The notes under the pieces are model-generated. The model was not told the origin of the DNA and made no database searches. It worked only from the letters and a program-made list of their open reading frames with translations. The translations under genes were made by a program, and so were the position numbers. From positions 1 to 35,480 of the forward strand of contig JAIKWU010000012.1 of the NCBI GenBank assembly GCA_024684455.1: a stretch of 35,480 bases of DNA, given 5' to 3'. Shown piece by piece: positions 20,621-28,521 of the stretch; the first letter of the stretch is position 1; the number at the start of each line of letters is the position of its first letter. The DNA is from Bacteroidaceae bacterium. Its GTDB lineage: Bacteria; Bacteroidota; Bacteroidia; Bacteroidales; Bacteroidaceae.

Positions 20621-21724
20621 ATGATACTCTATATGGTAGAAACATGGAATAAATTTGTTTGGAAATTGATAGATTGCAAGAATAAAAATGTAGATGAGGC
20701 AGTCTATCATAATATGATTGAAGACAAACTGGAATTATTAGGGTGGGCTGCATATCGTGGTGAGATTTGTCACAAACCCAAAATACCAATAGGTTCTAGC
20801 GGAAATATCCAGCCCGATATTCTGATTAAGCGTAATGATGATGAGAGTCTATTTGTCATTGAGGTAAAACGTCCTAATCATACACAACGTGACCGTGAAT
20901 TAAGACAATTGTTCTCGTACATGTTGCAATTACGCTTAAAGATAGGTGTTTACATTGGTGAACACATTGAAGTTTTTTATGACCAGCCTGACAACAATGC
21001 CGACCCTGTTTCTGTCTTTAAGGTTGATTTGTCTATGAATAATAAGAATGGTGCAACATTTGTTGAATACTTTTCTTGTGATTCTTTCGATAAAGAGAAG
21101 GTTGGTTTGTGGTGTGAAGAGCGTTTGCAAGAAATGCAGCGCCGTGAAAGTCTGAATCGAATACGCGAAGGCTTGATGTCAACGGAAGGAAGCCGTCAGA
21201 TTACACGAAGTGTTCGTCAATATCTTCTGGAAACATACGGTAATGAATTTTCAGAATCGGCCATTGACGAAATGTTGCGTTCACTGATCTTTAAGGCTGA
21301 ACTTAAAAGTGGAAATGAGACTCCTCAGAAAGTATTGAAGCCAAAGAAATCTATTAAACAAGAATTACCCAAAGGGGGTGTAGAAGATAACTCGAGCATT
21401 CCTTGCTTCTTGAAACGGGGAAAACTTAATGTGAAAGGTCTATTTCATATACAAACGCAGAGTCTTACAGTGTTGAAGGGCAATGTGATTAACAGTCAGA
21501 TTGTACCGAGTTTCCGCCCCATCGAAATAAAGAAAAGACTTGCACTGGTCGAGAAATTCATTTCGGTACAAAAAGGAGAATATATTGTTAATACGGACGT
21601 GGAATTTTCTACACCAAGTGGTGCTGCGGTTTTCTGTATTGGAGGTTCTGCCAATGGTTGGCGAGAATGGAAGGATTCCAAGGGGGAAACTCTGAATCGA
21701 TATAGGAAAGGTAATTCCAAATAA
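20621..21724 (+). CDS. Restriction-nuclease-like protein with C-terminal DUF4357 domain
   Basis: The 367-aa protein has an N-terminal PD-(D/E)xK-type nuclease core like the HsdR_N domain of type I restriction subunits: D66 in IQPDILI, then E81 and K83 in FVIEVKRPN. Its C-terminal 65 residues form a DUF4357 domain (SGAAVFCIGGSANGWREWKDSKG). The function is unknown; the combination suggests a nucleic-acid-acting accessory protein, possibly defence-related. ATG 20633 (MVETWNKF) is an alternative start. The gene is far more AT-rich than the xpt-panE and carB genes beside it and has its own promoter and terminator, so it is probably transferred. No methylase or specificity subunit is nearby. Confidence 0.75.
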   Translation: MILYMVETWNKFVWKLIDCKNKNVDEAVYHNMIEDKLELLGWAAYRGEICHKPKIPIGSSGNIQPDILIKRNDDESLFVIEVKRPNHTQRDRELRQLFSYMLQLRLKIGVYIGEHIEVFYDQPDNNADPVSVFKVDLSMNNKNGATFVEYFSCDSFDKEKVGLWCEERLQEMQRRESLNRIREGLMSTEGSRQITRSVRQYLLETYGNEFSESAIDEMLRSLIFKAELKSGNETPQKVLKPKKSIKQELPKGGVEDNSSIPCFLKRGKLNVKGLFHIQTQSLTVLKGNVINSQIVPSFRPIEIKKRLALVEKFISVQKGEYIVNTDVEFSTPSGAAVFCIGGSANGWREWKDSKGETLNRYRKGNSK

Positions 21725-21729
21725 GTAAA

Positions 21730-21767
21730 GAAAGCGGTCTCGAAATTCGAAACCGCTTTCTTTTTTT
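21730..21767 (+). terminator. Terminator of the DUF4357 gene
   Basis: GAAAGCGGT, a short inner stem, then ACCGCTTTC followed by a run of seven T (21761-21767). It begins 5 bp after the stop codon. Confidence 0.92.
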
Positions 21768-21780
21768 GTTTTTTCACGCC

Positions 21781-21845
21781 TTAATTATACTCCCCACTCC
21801 CCCCCATGCCTTGATAGGGATATCGTTGAGTGAGAGAATTCAGAG
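21781..21845 (-). pseudogene. Decayed second copy of the carB 3' end
   Basis: Read on the minus strand and leaving out an 8-bp insertion (21796-21803), the fragment encodes LSLNDIPIKAWGEYN and a TAA stop. Intact carB ends LSLDDIPVKAWGEY. Over 14 codons 35 of 42 bases agree. All seven differences are transitions, five of them silent; the other two are I/V and N/D. It lies about 240 bp beyond the real carB stop in the same orientation. Upstream homology fades with an in-frame stop, so it is a remnant. Confidence 0.85.
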
Positions 21846-21855
21846 TAAGCCGAAA

Positions 21856-21939
21856 ACCATACTGCAGTATGCTCACATTTACACCACAGCGTGTGTCGGG
21901 CCATACCGCAGTTCGAATCAATTGATACCGCAGTATAAA
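21856..21939. repeat. 22-bp-phased tract, CCGCAG core, four units
   Basis: Cores CTGCAG (21862), CCACAG (21884), CCGCAG (21906) and CCGCAG (21928) are exactly 22 bp apart. Arms are more degenerate than in the tract at 5362 (ACCATA/TATGCT, TTTACA/CGTGTG, GCCATA/TTCGAA, TTGATA/TATAAA). It sits between the decayed and the intact carB ends. The stretch from 21940 to 22024 shows nothing else. Confidence 0.8.
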
Positions 21940-22024
21940 AACAATGTTAAGCCCCTCCTCTCAGATGCTTAGTATAAGTATGGCAGATAAAATTCTTAAA
22001 TTCTCTCATTCGTGATTATACATC

Positions 22025-22058
22025 AATCGGCTTAAACCATTGAAGGTTTAAGCCGATT
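22025..22058. terminator. Long perfect hairpin downstream of carB
   Basis: A 14-bp perfect stem (AATCGGCTTAAACC and complement) has a 6-nt loop, 25 bp beyond the carB stop. There is no strong T-run on either side, so it may act as a transcript-end stabiliser or weak terminator for the minus-strand operon. Confidence 0.65.
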
Positions 22059-22082
22059 ATTCTAATTGTATGAGAATACTTG

Positions 22083-25000
22083 TCAATACTCTCCCCACGC
22101 CTTGACGGGGATGTCGTCGAGCGAGAGGTTGCAGAAGGCATCGATGAAGGCGGAGGCGAGGCGCGGATTGGTGATGAGCGGGATGTTGAGGTCGATGGCG
22201 GCGCGACGTATCTTGTAGCCGTTGGTCAACTCGTGGGTGGTGAGGTTCTTGGGGATGTTCACCACCATGTCGATTTTGTGCTGATGCAGCAGGTCGAGGG
22301 CCTGCGGCTGTTGGTCGGTGTCGGACGGCCAGTGGACCAGGGTGTTGGGGATGCCGTTGTCGGTAAGGTACTTTGCCGTGCCGCCAGTGGCGTAGATTTC
22401 GTAGCCGTGGTCAACAAGTGTGTGAGCGGCATCGAGCATCTCGGCTTTCTGCTTCGCCGTACCTGTTGAGAGCAGGACGGTCTTCTTCGGTATGCGATGA
22501 CCGACGCTGAGCATGGCGAGCAGGAGGGCGGAACGGGTGTCGTCGCCCAGACAGCCTACTTCGCCTGTGCTGCTCATATCGACACCGAGCACGGGGTCGG
22601 CCTTTTGCAGACGGTTGAAGGAGAACTGTGAGGCCTTGATGCCGACGTAGTCGAGGTCGAAGAGGTTTTCGGAAGGCCGTTCGACAGGCAGGCCGAGCAT
22701 GATCTTCGTGGCGAGTTCGATGAGATTGAGTTTCAGGACCTTGCTGACGAAGGGGAAGGAGCGCGACGAACGCAGGTTGCACTCGATGACGCGCAGGTGG
22801 TTCTGCTCGGCGAGGAACTGGATGTTGAAGGGGCCTGAGATGTTGAGTTCCTTGGCAATCTTTCGCGACACTTTCTTGATTTGGCGAACGGTCTCGACGT
22901 AGATTTTCTGCGGCGGGAACTGCATGGTGGCATCGCCGGAGTGGACGCCTGCGAACTCGATGTGCTCGGAGATGGCGTAGGCGATGATTTCACCGTCTTT
23001 TGCCACGGCATCCATCTCGATTTCCTTGTTGTTCTCGTGGAACTTGGAGACGACGACGGGATGTTTCTTCGACACGTTGGCTGCGAGTTGGAGGAAGCGT
23101 TCGAGTTCTTCCTCGTTGGAGCAGACGTTCATGGCCGCTCCGCTGAGCACGTAGGAGGGACGCACCAGCACGGGGAAACCGACCTTCTGGATGAAGGCGT
23201 GGATGTCGTCCATCGAGGTCAGGGCTGCCCAGGCGGGCTGATCGACACCGATGCGGTCGCAGAGTTGTGAGAACTTGTCGCGGTCTTCGGCATTGTCGAT
23301 GCTCTGTGCGGTGGTGCCGAGGATGGGCACTTGCTCGGCATCGAGGCGAAGGGCGAGGTTGTTGGGAATCTGTCCGCCTGTCGAGACAATCACACCGTAG
23401 GGCTGTTCGAGTTCGACGATGTCCATGACGCGCTCGAAGGTGAGTTCGTCGAAGTAGAGGCGGTCGCACATGTCGTAGTCGGTCGAGACGGTCTCGGGGT
23501 TGTAGTTGATCATGACGGAGCGATAGCCTTGCTGGCGGATGGTGTTGAGGGCCTGCACGCCGCACCAGTCGAACTCGACGCTCGAACCGATGCGGTAGGC
23601 GCCCGAACCGAGCACGATGACGGACTGCTGATTGATGGCTTTCCAGTCATTGATGACGGAGAAGGCGCTGCTGTGCTGCTGATGATGCGTGAAGTTGATG
23701 TCGTGGGCACAGGCCAGGTAGGTCAGATACAGGTAGTTGGTCTGGGCTGGGTATTCGGCGGCGAGCGTGTCAATCTGCTTGACGTAGGGCACGATGCCCA
23801 TCTGCTTGCGATAGTGGCGCACTTGTCGCAATGCCTGTTCGGTGTCGCCCAGACGGGCTTCGAGCCCGATGGCACGGGCTATCTGGAAGTCGGTGAAGCC
23901 TTCGACTTTGGCACGGCGCATCAGGTCGGCGTCGATGGCTTCGAGGCTGCCGGTCTGCTTCAGCGTCTCATAGGTGTGACGGATGTTCTGAAGTTTCTGC
24001 AGGAACCAGCGGTCAATCTTTGTGAGGTCGTAAATCTGGTCGATGGTGTAGCCTTGTGCCAGGGCTCGCTCGATGGTGAGCACGCGCTTGTCGGTCGGAG
24101 CCTTGAGCGACGCATCGATGTCTGCGATTTCCAATTCTTTGTTGCCCACGAAGCCGTGGAGGCCTTGGCCAATCATGCGCAGGCCTTTCTGGATGGCCTC
24201 CTCAAACGTGCGTCCGATGGCCATGACTTCGCCTACGGACTTCATGCTGCTGCCGATTTCGCGGTCAACACCGTGGAACTTGCCGAGGTCCCAGCGGGGT
24301 ATCTTGCAGACGACATAGTCGATGGCTGGCTCGAAGAAGGCACTGGTGGTCTTGGTCACGGAGTTCTTCAACTCGAACAGGCCGTAGCCGAGACCGAGTT
24401 TGGCTGCGATGAAGGCGAGGGGATAGCCTGTGGCCTTGGAGGCCAGGGCGGAACTGCGGGAGAGGCGGGCATTGATTTCGATGACGCGATAGTCCTCGCT
24501 CTGTGTGTCGAAGGCAAACTGTACGTTGCATTCGCCGACAATGCCGATGTGGCGGATGATCTTGATGGCCAGCGCACGCAGTTTCTGTGCCTCGTGATTG
24601 GTCAGCGTCTGTGTCGGGGCAATGACGATGCTCTCGCCTGTATGGATGCCGAGCGGGTCGAAATTCTCCATGTTGCAGACAGTGATGCAGTTGTCGTAGC
24701 GGTCGCGCACTACTTCGTATTCAATCTCTTTCCAACCCTTCAGCGACTTCTCGACGAGCACTTGCGGAGAAAAAGCGAAGGATTTTTCAGCAAGGCGGTT
24801 CAGTTCCTCCTCATTGTCGCAGAAACCGCTACCGAGTCCGCCGAGTGCGTAGGCAGCACGGAGGATGACGGGATAGCCGAGTTTGGCAGCAGCGGCTCGG
24901 GCTGCTTCGATGTTGTCACAAGCCTCGCTGCTGATGGTCTTGACGTCGATTTCGTTGAGTCGCTCGACAAAGAGTTCGCGGTCTTCTGTGTCGATGATGG

Positions 25001-25361
25001 CCTGAACGGGTGTGCCCAGCACTTGTATGCCGTACTTTTCCAATACGCCCGACTTGTAGAGTTCGACACCGCAGTTGAGTGCGGTCTGTCCGCCGAACGC
25101 CAGCAGGATTCCCTGTGGACGCTCTTTCTCGATGACACGTTCGACGAAGTAGGGGGTGACGGGCAGGAAATAAATTTGGTCGGCTACACCCTCGGAGGTC
25201 TGCACTGTGGCGATGTTGGGGTTGATGAGGACGGTCTTGATGCCTTCTTCACGCAGTGCTTTCAGTGCCTGAGAACCGCTGTAGTCAAACTCGCCGGCCT
25301 CACCGATTTTCAGCGCTCCCGAACCGAGGAGGAGGACTTTCTTGATATTCTTGTCAATCAT
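22083..25361 (-). CDS. carB: Carbamoyl-phosphate synthase large subunit
   Basis: CarB makes carbamoyl phosphate from bicarbonate, ATP and ammonia channelled from CarA, feeding pyrimidine and arginine synthesis. The 1092-aa protein has the expected tandem ATP-grasp halves. The first opens with VLLLGSGALKIGEAGEFDYSG, an alternative to the more usual GSGPI form, and the second with VIVLGSGAYRIGSSVEFDW. A C-terminal allosteric MGS-like domain follows (HTLVDHGYEIYATGGTAKYL), where UMP or ornithine acts in other species. Length is normal for the family. It is the last gene of carA-carB order on the minus strand, 90 bp after carA. The 682-codon frame opposite is a shadow. Confidence 0.96.
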   Translation of the reverse strand: MIDKNIKKVLLLGSGALKIGEAGEFDYSGSQALKALREEGIKTVLINPNIATVQTSEGVADQIYFLPVTPYFVERVIEKERPQGILLAFGGQTALNCGVELYKSGVLEKYGIQVLGTPVQAIIDTEDRELFVERLNEIDVKTISSEACDNIEAARAAAAKLGYPVILRAAYALGGLGSGFCDNEEELNRLAEKSFAFSPQVLVEKSLKGWKEIEYEVVRDRYDNCITVCNMENFDPLGIHTGESIVIAPTQTLTNHEAQKLRALAIKIIRHIGIVGECNVQFAFDTQSEDYRVIEINARLSRSSALASKATGYPLAFIAAKLGLGYGLFELKNSVTKTTSAFFEPAIDYVVCKIPRWDLGKFHGVDREIGSSMKSVGEVMAIGRTFEEAIQKGLRMIGQGLHGFVGNKELEIADIDASLKAPTDKRVLTIERALAQGYTIDQIYDLTKIDRWFLQKLQNIRHTYETLKQTGSLEAIDADLMRRAKVEGFTDFQIARAIGLEARLGDTEQALRQVRHYRKQMGIVPYVKQIDTLAAEYPAQTNYLYLTYLACAHDINFTHHQQHSSAFSVINDWKAINQQSVIVLGSGAYRIGSSVEFDWCGVQALNTIRQQGYRSVMINYNPETVSTDYDMCDRLYFDELTFERVMDIVELEQPYGVIVSTGGQIPNNLALRLDAEQVPILGTTAQSIDNAEDRDKFSQLCDRIGVDQPAWAALTSMDDIHAFIQKVGFPVLVRPSYVLSGAAMNVCSNEEELERFLQLAANVSKKHPVVVSKFHENNKEIEMDAVAKDGEIIAYAISEHIEFAGVHSGDATMQFPPQKIYVETVRQIKKVSRKIAKELNISGPFNIQFLAEQNHLRVIECNLRSSRSFPFVSKVLKLNLIELATKIMLGLPVERPSENLFDLDYVGIKASQFSFNRLQKADPVLGVDMSSTGEVGCLGDDTRSALLLAMLSVGHRIPKKTVLLSTGTAKQKAEMLDAAHTLVDHGYEIYATGGTAKYLTDNGIPNTLVHWPSDTDQQPQALDLLHQHKIDMVVNIPKNLTTHELTNGYKIRRAAIDLNIPLITNPRLASAFIDAFCNLSLDDIPVKAWGEY

Positions 25362-25451
25362 ATTGTTGTTTTCGTTTAGCGTTTGAAGAATTTAGTTGAG
25401 TGGAAATAAATTCGTTTAATTCGTCAAATTCGTAGTTAAACATCTGTAGTG

Positions 25452-26528
25452 TTAGAGGAGGGCGACGAAGTCGTCGAAGAGGAAGCCTGTATCGACAGGT
25501 CCGGAGGCGGCTTCGGGATGGAACTGGGCGGAGAACCAGGGGTGTGACTTGTGGCGGATGCCTTCGTTCGACCCGTCGTTCATATTGATGAACAGGGGTT
25601 CCCAGTCGGCTCCGAGTGTCTCGCTGTCAACGGCGTAACCGTGGTTCTGACTCGTGATGAAGCAACGGTTGGTGCCTACCTGACGAACGGGCTGGTTGTG
25701 GCTGCGGTGGCCGTATTTCAACTTAAAGATGGAGGCTCCGCCTGCCTTTGCCAGCAACTGATTGCCCATGCAGATACCGAAGATGGGACGTTCGGGATGC
25801 TTCTGCATCGCCAGTTGTATGTGGGCGACGGTTTCGGCGGCTGTGTCTGGGTTGCCAGGTCCGTTGGCGAGGAAGAGGCCGTCGTAAGCCATGTCGGTAT
25901 AGTCGTAGTTCCATGGAACGCGAATCACCTCGACGTCGCGTTGAATGAGGTAGCGGATAATGTTCTGCTTGACTCCGCAATCGACGAGAATCACCTTCTT
26001 TTCTGCTCCTTCGTTGTAACGGATGATGCCCTTGCAGGAGACCTGCTCGATGAAGTTCACGCCTTCGTATTGTGCGGTGGGGATGTTATCGGGTTCGTCG
26101 TCGAAGAGAATCTTTCCCATCATCACACCCTGTTCACGCAGCACCTTCGTCAGTTCACGGGTATCAATGCCTGTGATACCAGGTACTTGCTCACGAATGA
26201 GCCAGTCAGAAAGGCTTTCGACTGCATTCCAGTGACTGTATTCCTTGCTGTAGTCGCTGACGATGAGTCCCGAGACATGGATGCGCTCGCTCTCCATGAA
26301 GTCTGTGAGTTTCTGGTCGTTGATGGTGAAGGGGGGCACACCGTAATTGCCGATGAGCGGATAGGTTAGCACCAAGAGTTGACCTGCGTAGGAAGGGTCG
26401 GTGAGCGACTCGGGATAGCCGGTCATGGCGGTGTTGAATACCACTTCACCTGCCACAGGACGCTCATAGCCGAACGATTCGCCGTGAAACTTTGTGCCGT
26501 TGTCGAGAAGAAGGGTTACTTTACGCAT
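25452..26528 (-). CDS. carA: Carbamoyl-phosphate synthase small subunit
   Basis: CarA hydrolyses glutamine and passes ammonia to CarB. The 358-aa protein has the N-terminal CarA domain (LLLDNGTKFHGESFG, FNTAMTGYPESLTDPSY). A class I glutamine amidotransferase domain follows, with the nucleophile in GICMGNQLL and the His/Glu pair in QFHPEAASGP. The position after GICMG is N rather than the common H. It lies 22 bp downstream of purF and 90 bp upstream of carB, so the three probably form one transcript. Confidence 0.96.
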   Translation of the reverse strand: MRKVTLLLDNGTKFHGESFGYERPVAGEVVFNTAMTGYPESLTDPSYAGQLLVLTYPLIGNYGVPPFTINDQKLTDFMESERIHVSGLIVSDYSKEYSHWNAVESLSDWLIREQVPGITGIDTRELTKVLREQGVMMGKILFDDEPDNIPTAQYEGVNFIEQVSCKGIIRYNEGAEKKVILVDCGVKQNIIRYLIQRDVEVIRVPWNYDYTDMAYDGLFLANGPGNPDTAAETVAHIQLAMQKHPERPIFGICMGNQLLAKAGGASIFKLKYGHRSHNQPVRQVGTNRCFITSQNHGYAVDSETLGADWEPLFINMNDGSNEGIRHKSHPWFSAQFHPEAASGPVDTGFLFDDFVALL

Positions 26529-26550
26529 AATGATATAGGAATAATGTTTG

Positions 26551-28476
26551 TTATTTATTCAGTTGTTCTTCGTACCAGTCGATGTAGGCCTGATTGACCA
26601 GACGAACGCCGCCTGGGGTGGGGTAGTCGCCTGAGAAGTACCAGTCGCCAGGGTGGTTCGGACAGGCTTCGTGCAAGCCTTCGAGACTCTGAAACACCAG
26701 TTCGATGTCGCTCTGAACGTCCTTCGGCTTCAGCATACGTACCATCTGTTTGGATATCTGCTCAGCCGTGAAAGGACGGTAGATGTCCTGTACGTGGTTG
26801 ACCATCTTCGGAACGTAGGCTGCTGCGGCACGGGGGGCTTGCTCCAGCAGTTTGTTGTAGTGAACAATTTGTGCCTTGCAGCGGTGATACACATCGGTCA
26901 GGAGAGATTCCTGCTGGGACATGTAGAGCAGTTTCACGACTGCTCGGAAGGCGATGAACTCCGACATCGATGCCATGTCGATGCCGTAGTAGTCGGGGTA
27001 GCGTACCTGTGGCGAGGAGGAGACTATCACAATCTTCTTGGGATGCAGGCGGTCGAGAATGCGGATGATGCTTTCGCGGAGAGTGGTGCCACGTACAATG
27101 CTGTCGTCGATGATGACGAGGTTGTCAACATGTGGCTGAATCGAACCGTAGGTGATGTCATATACGTGAGCGGCCAAGTCGTTACGGGCATTGCTCTCGG
27201 TGATGAAGGTGCGGAGTTTGATGTCTTTCCATGCCACCTTCTCAGCACGGATGCGGGTGGAAAGGATACGGCTCAGTTCTTCGTCGCTGGGCTGTTCGTT
27301 CAACTGCTGGATGGCCTCTACTTTGAGTCGGTTGGCATAATCCTCGAAACTCTGCAGCATACCGTAGAATGCCACTTCGGCGGTATTGGGTATGAAAGAG
27401 AATACGGTGTGCTCGATATCCTTGCCAATGGCTTTCAGGATGGGGTCGAGCAGTTGGCGTCCCAGTGCCTTACGTTCGTTGTAGATGTCGTAGTCATTGC
27501 CACGGCTGAAATAGATGCGTTCGAAGGAGCAGGCTCCGTTGTCCTGCGCAGGCAGTATCTGTGAGAAGCGTACGTCGCCTTGCTTCGAAGAGATGACGGC
27601 TTGACCTCGCTCCAGTTCATGGATTTGGTCACATTCGAGGCCCAGGGCTGTCTGAATGACGGGACGCTCAGAAGCCACGGCCAGGATTTCGTCGTCGTAG
27701 TAGTAATAAGCAGGACGAATGCCGCAGGGGTCACGCATGACGAAGGTCTCGCCTGAACCAGTCTGTCCGCACACTACATAGCCGCCGTCCCATTGGGGAA
27801 GGCTGGTCTGCAACACGTTCTCAATCTTGATGTTATCCTCGATGTAGCGGGTGATGTTGTTGCCGGTGAGACCTTTCTCCTGTGCTTCGATGAAAAGGCG
27901 TTCGGACTCTCGGTCCAGTCGGTGTCCGATTTGTTCGAGCATGATGTACGTGTCGCTGTAGATGCGGGGATGATGGCCTTGGCGGGTGATTTCGGCAAAT
28001 ACCTCATCTACGTTTGTCATGTTGAAGTTGCCGCAGAGACAGAGGTTCTTGGCACGCCAGTTATTGCGACGCAGGAATGGATGCACGTAGGTCAGCCCGC
28101 TCTTGCCTGTGGTCGAGTAGCGCAGATGCCCCATATAGAGCTCACCGGCAAAGGGCAGGTTGTTCTTCGCAAAGGTGACGTTGTTGACCTGTTTGGCTGC
28201 ATACTGCCGGAAAGTCTTCTGTATGTTGGCGAAGATTTCCGTGATGGCACCCGAACCCAGAGCCTTCTCACGGAACATGTATTCCTCGCCTGGATTGGCT
28301 TCGATTTTCACGCAACTGATGCCTGCGCCTTCCTGTCCTCTGTTATGTTGTTTCTCCATCATCAGATAGAGTTTGTTGAGGCCGTATTGCCAGGTTCCAT
28401 ACTTTTCCTGGTAATACTCCAGTGGTTTGCGCAGGCGGATGACGGCGATGCCACACTCGTGCTTTAACGGTTCCAT
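26551..28476 (-). CDS. purF: Amidophosphoribosyltransferase-like class II glutamine amidotransferase
   Basis: The protein resembles PurF, which makes phosphoribosylamine from PRPP and glutamine at the start of purine synthesis. At 641 aa it is clearly longer than the classical enzyme of about 500 aa. The nucleophile cysteine is C8 (ECGIAVIR), so a short propeptide must be removed. QHNRGQEGAG and the phosphoribosyltransferase PRPP motif VIIDDSIVRGTT (about 452-463) are present. Bacteroidetes often carry such a long form alongside a standard PurF, so this may be a paralogue with a variant role. It is adjacent to glmS (45 bp) and carA (22 bp). Confidence 0.85.
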   Translation of the reverse strand: MEPLKHECGIAVIRLRKPLEYYQEKYGTWQYGLNKLYLMMEKQHNRGQEGAGISCVKIEANPGEEYMFREKALGSGAITEIFANIQKTFRQYAAKQVNNVTFAKNNLPFAGELYMGHLRYSTTGKSGLTYVHPFLRRNNWRAKNLCLCGNFNMTNVDEVFAEITRQGHHPRIYSDTYIMLEQIGHRLDRESERLFIEAQEKGLTGNNITRYIEDNIKIENVLQTSLPQWDGGYVVCGQTGSGETFVMRDPCGIRPAYYYYDDEILAVASERPVIQTALGLECDQIHELERGQAVISSKQGDVRFSQILPAQDNGACSFERIYFSRGNDYDIYNERKALGRQLLDPILKAIGKDIEHTVFSFIPNTAEVAFYGMLQSFEDYANRLKVEAIQQLNEQPSDEELSRILSTRIRAEKVAWKDIKLRTFITESNARNDLAAHVYDITYGSIQPHVDNLVIIDDSIVRGTTLRESIIRILDRLHPKKIVIVSSSPQVRYPDYYGIDMASMSEFIAFRAVVKLLYMSQQESLLTDVYHRCKAQIVHYNKLLEQAPRAAAAYVPKMVNHVQDIYRPFTAEQISKQMVRMLKPKDVQSDIELVFQSLEGLHEACPNHPGDWYFSGDYPTPGGVRLVNQAYIDWYEEQLNK

Positions 28477-28521
28477 GTTTGATGTCCTATATCTATCTTC
28501 TTTACCTTATGGATGCTGATG

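Noticed and set aside
21856..21939. Reading the phased tracts as small CRISPR arrays
   Set aside because: Spacers are only 4 bp and the units are variable palindromes, so they cannot hold targeting sequences.
23331..25379. 682-codon frame on the plus strand opposite carB
   Set aside because: carB is full length with all family motifs; the opposite frame is a shadow of its GC-rich third codon positions. The same applies to the frames opposite uxaB, the amidase-like gene and the GH35 gene.
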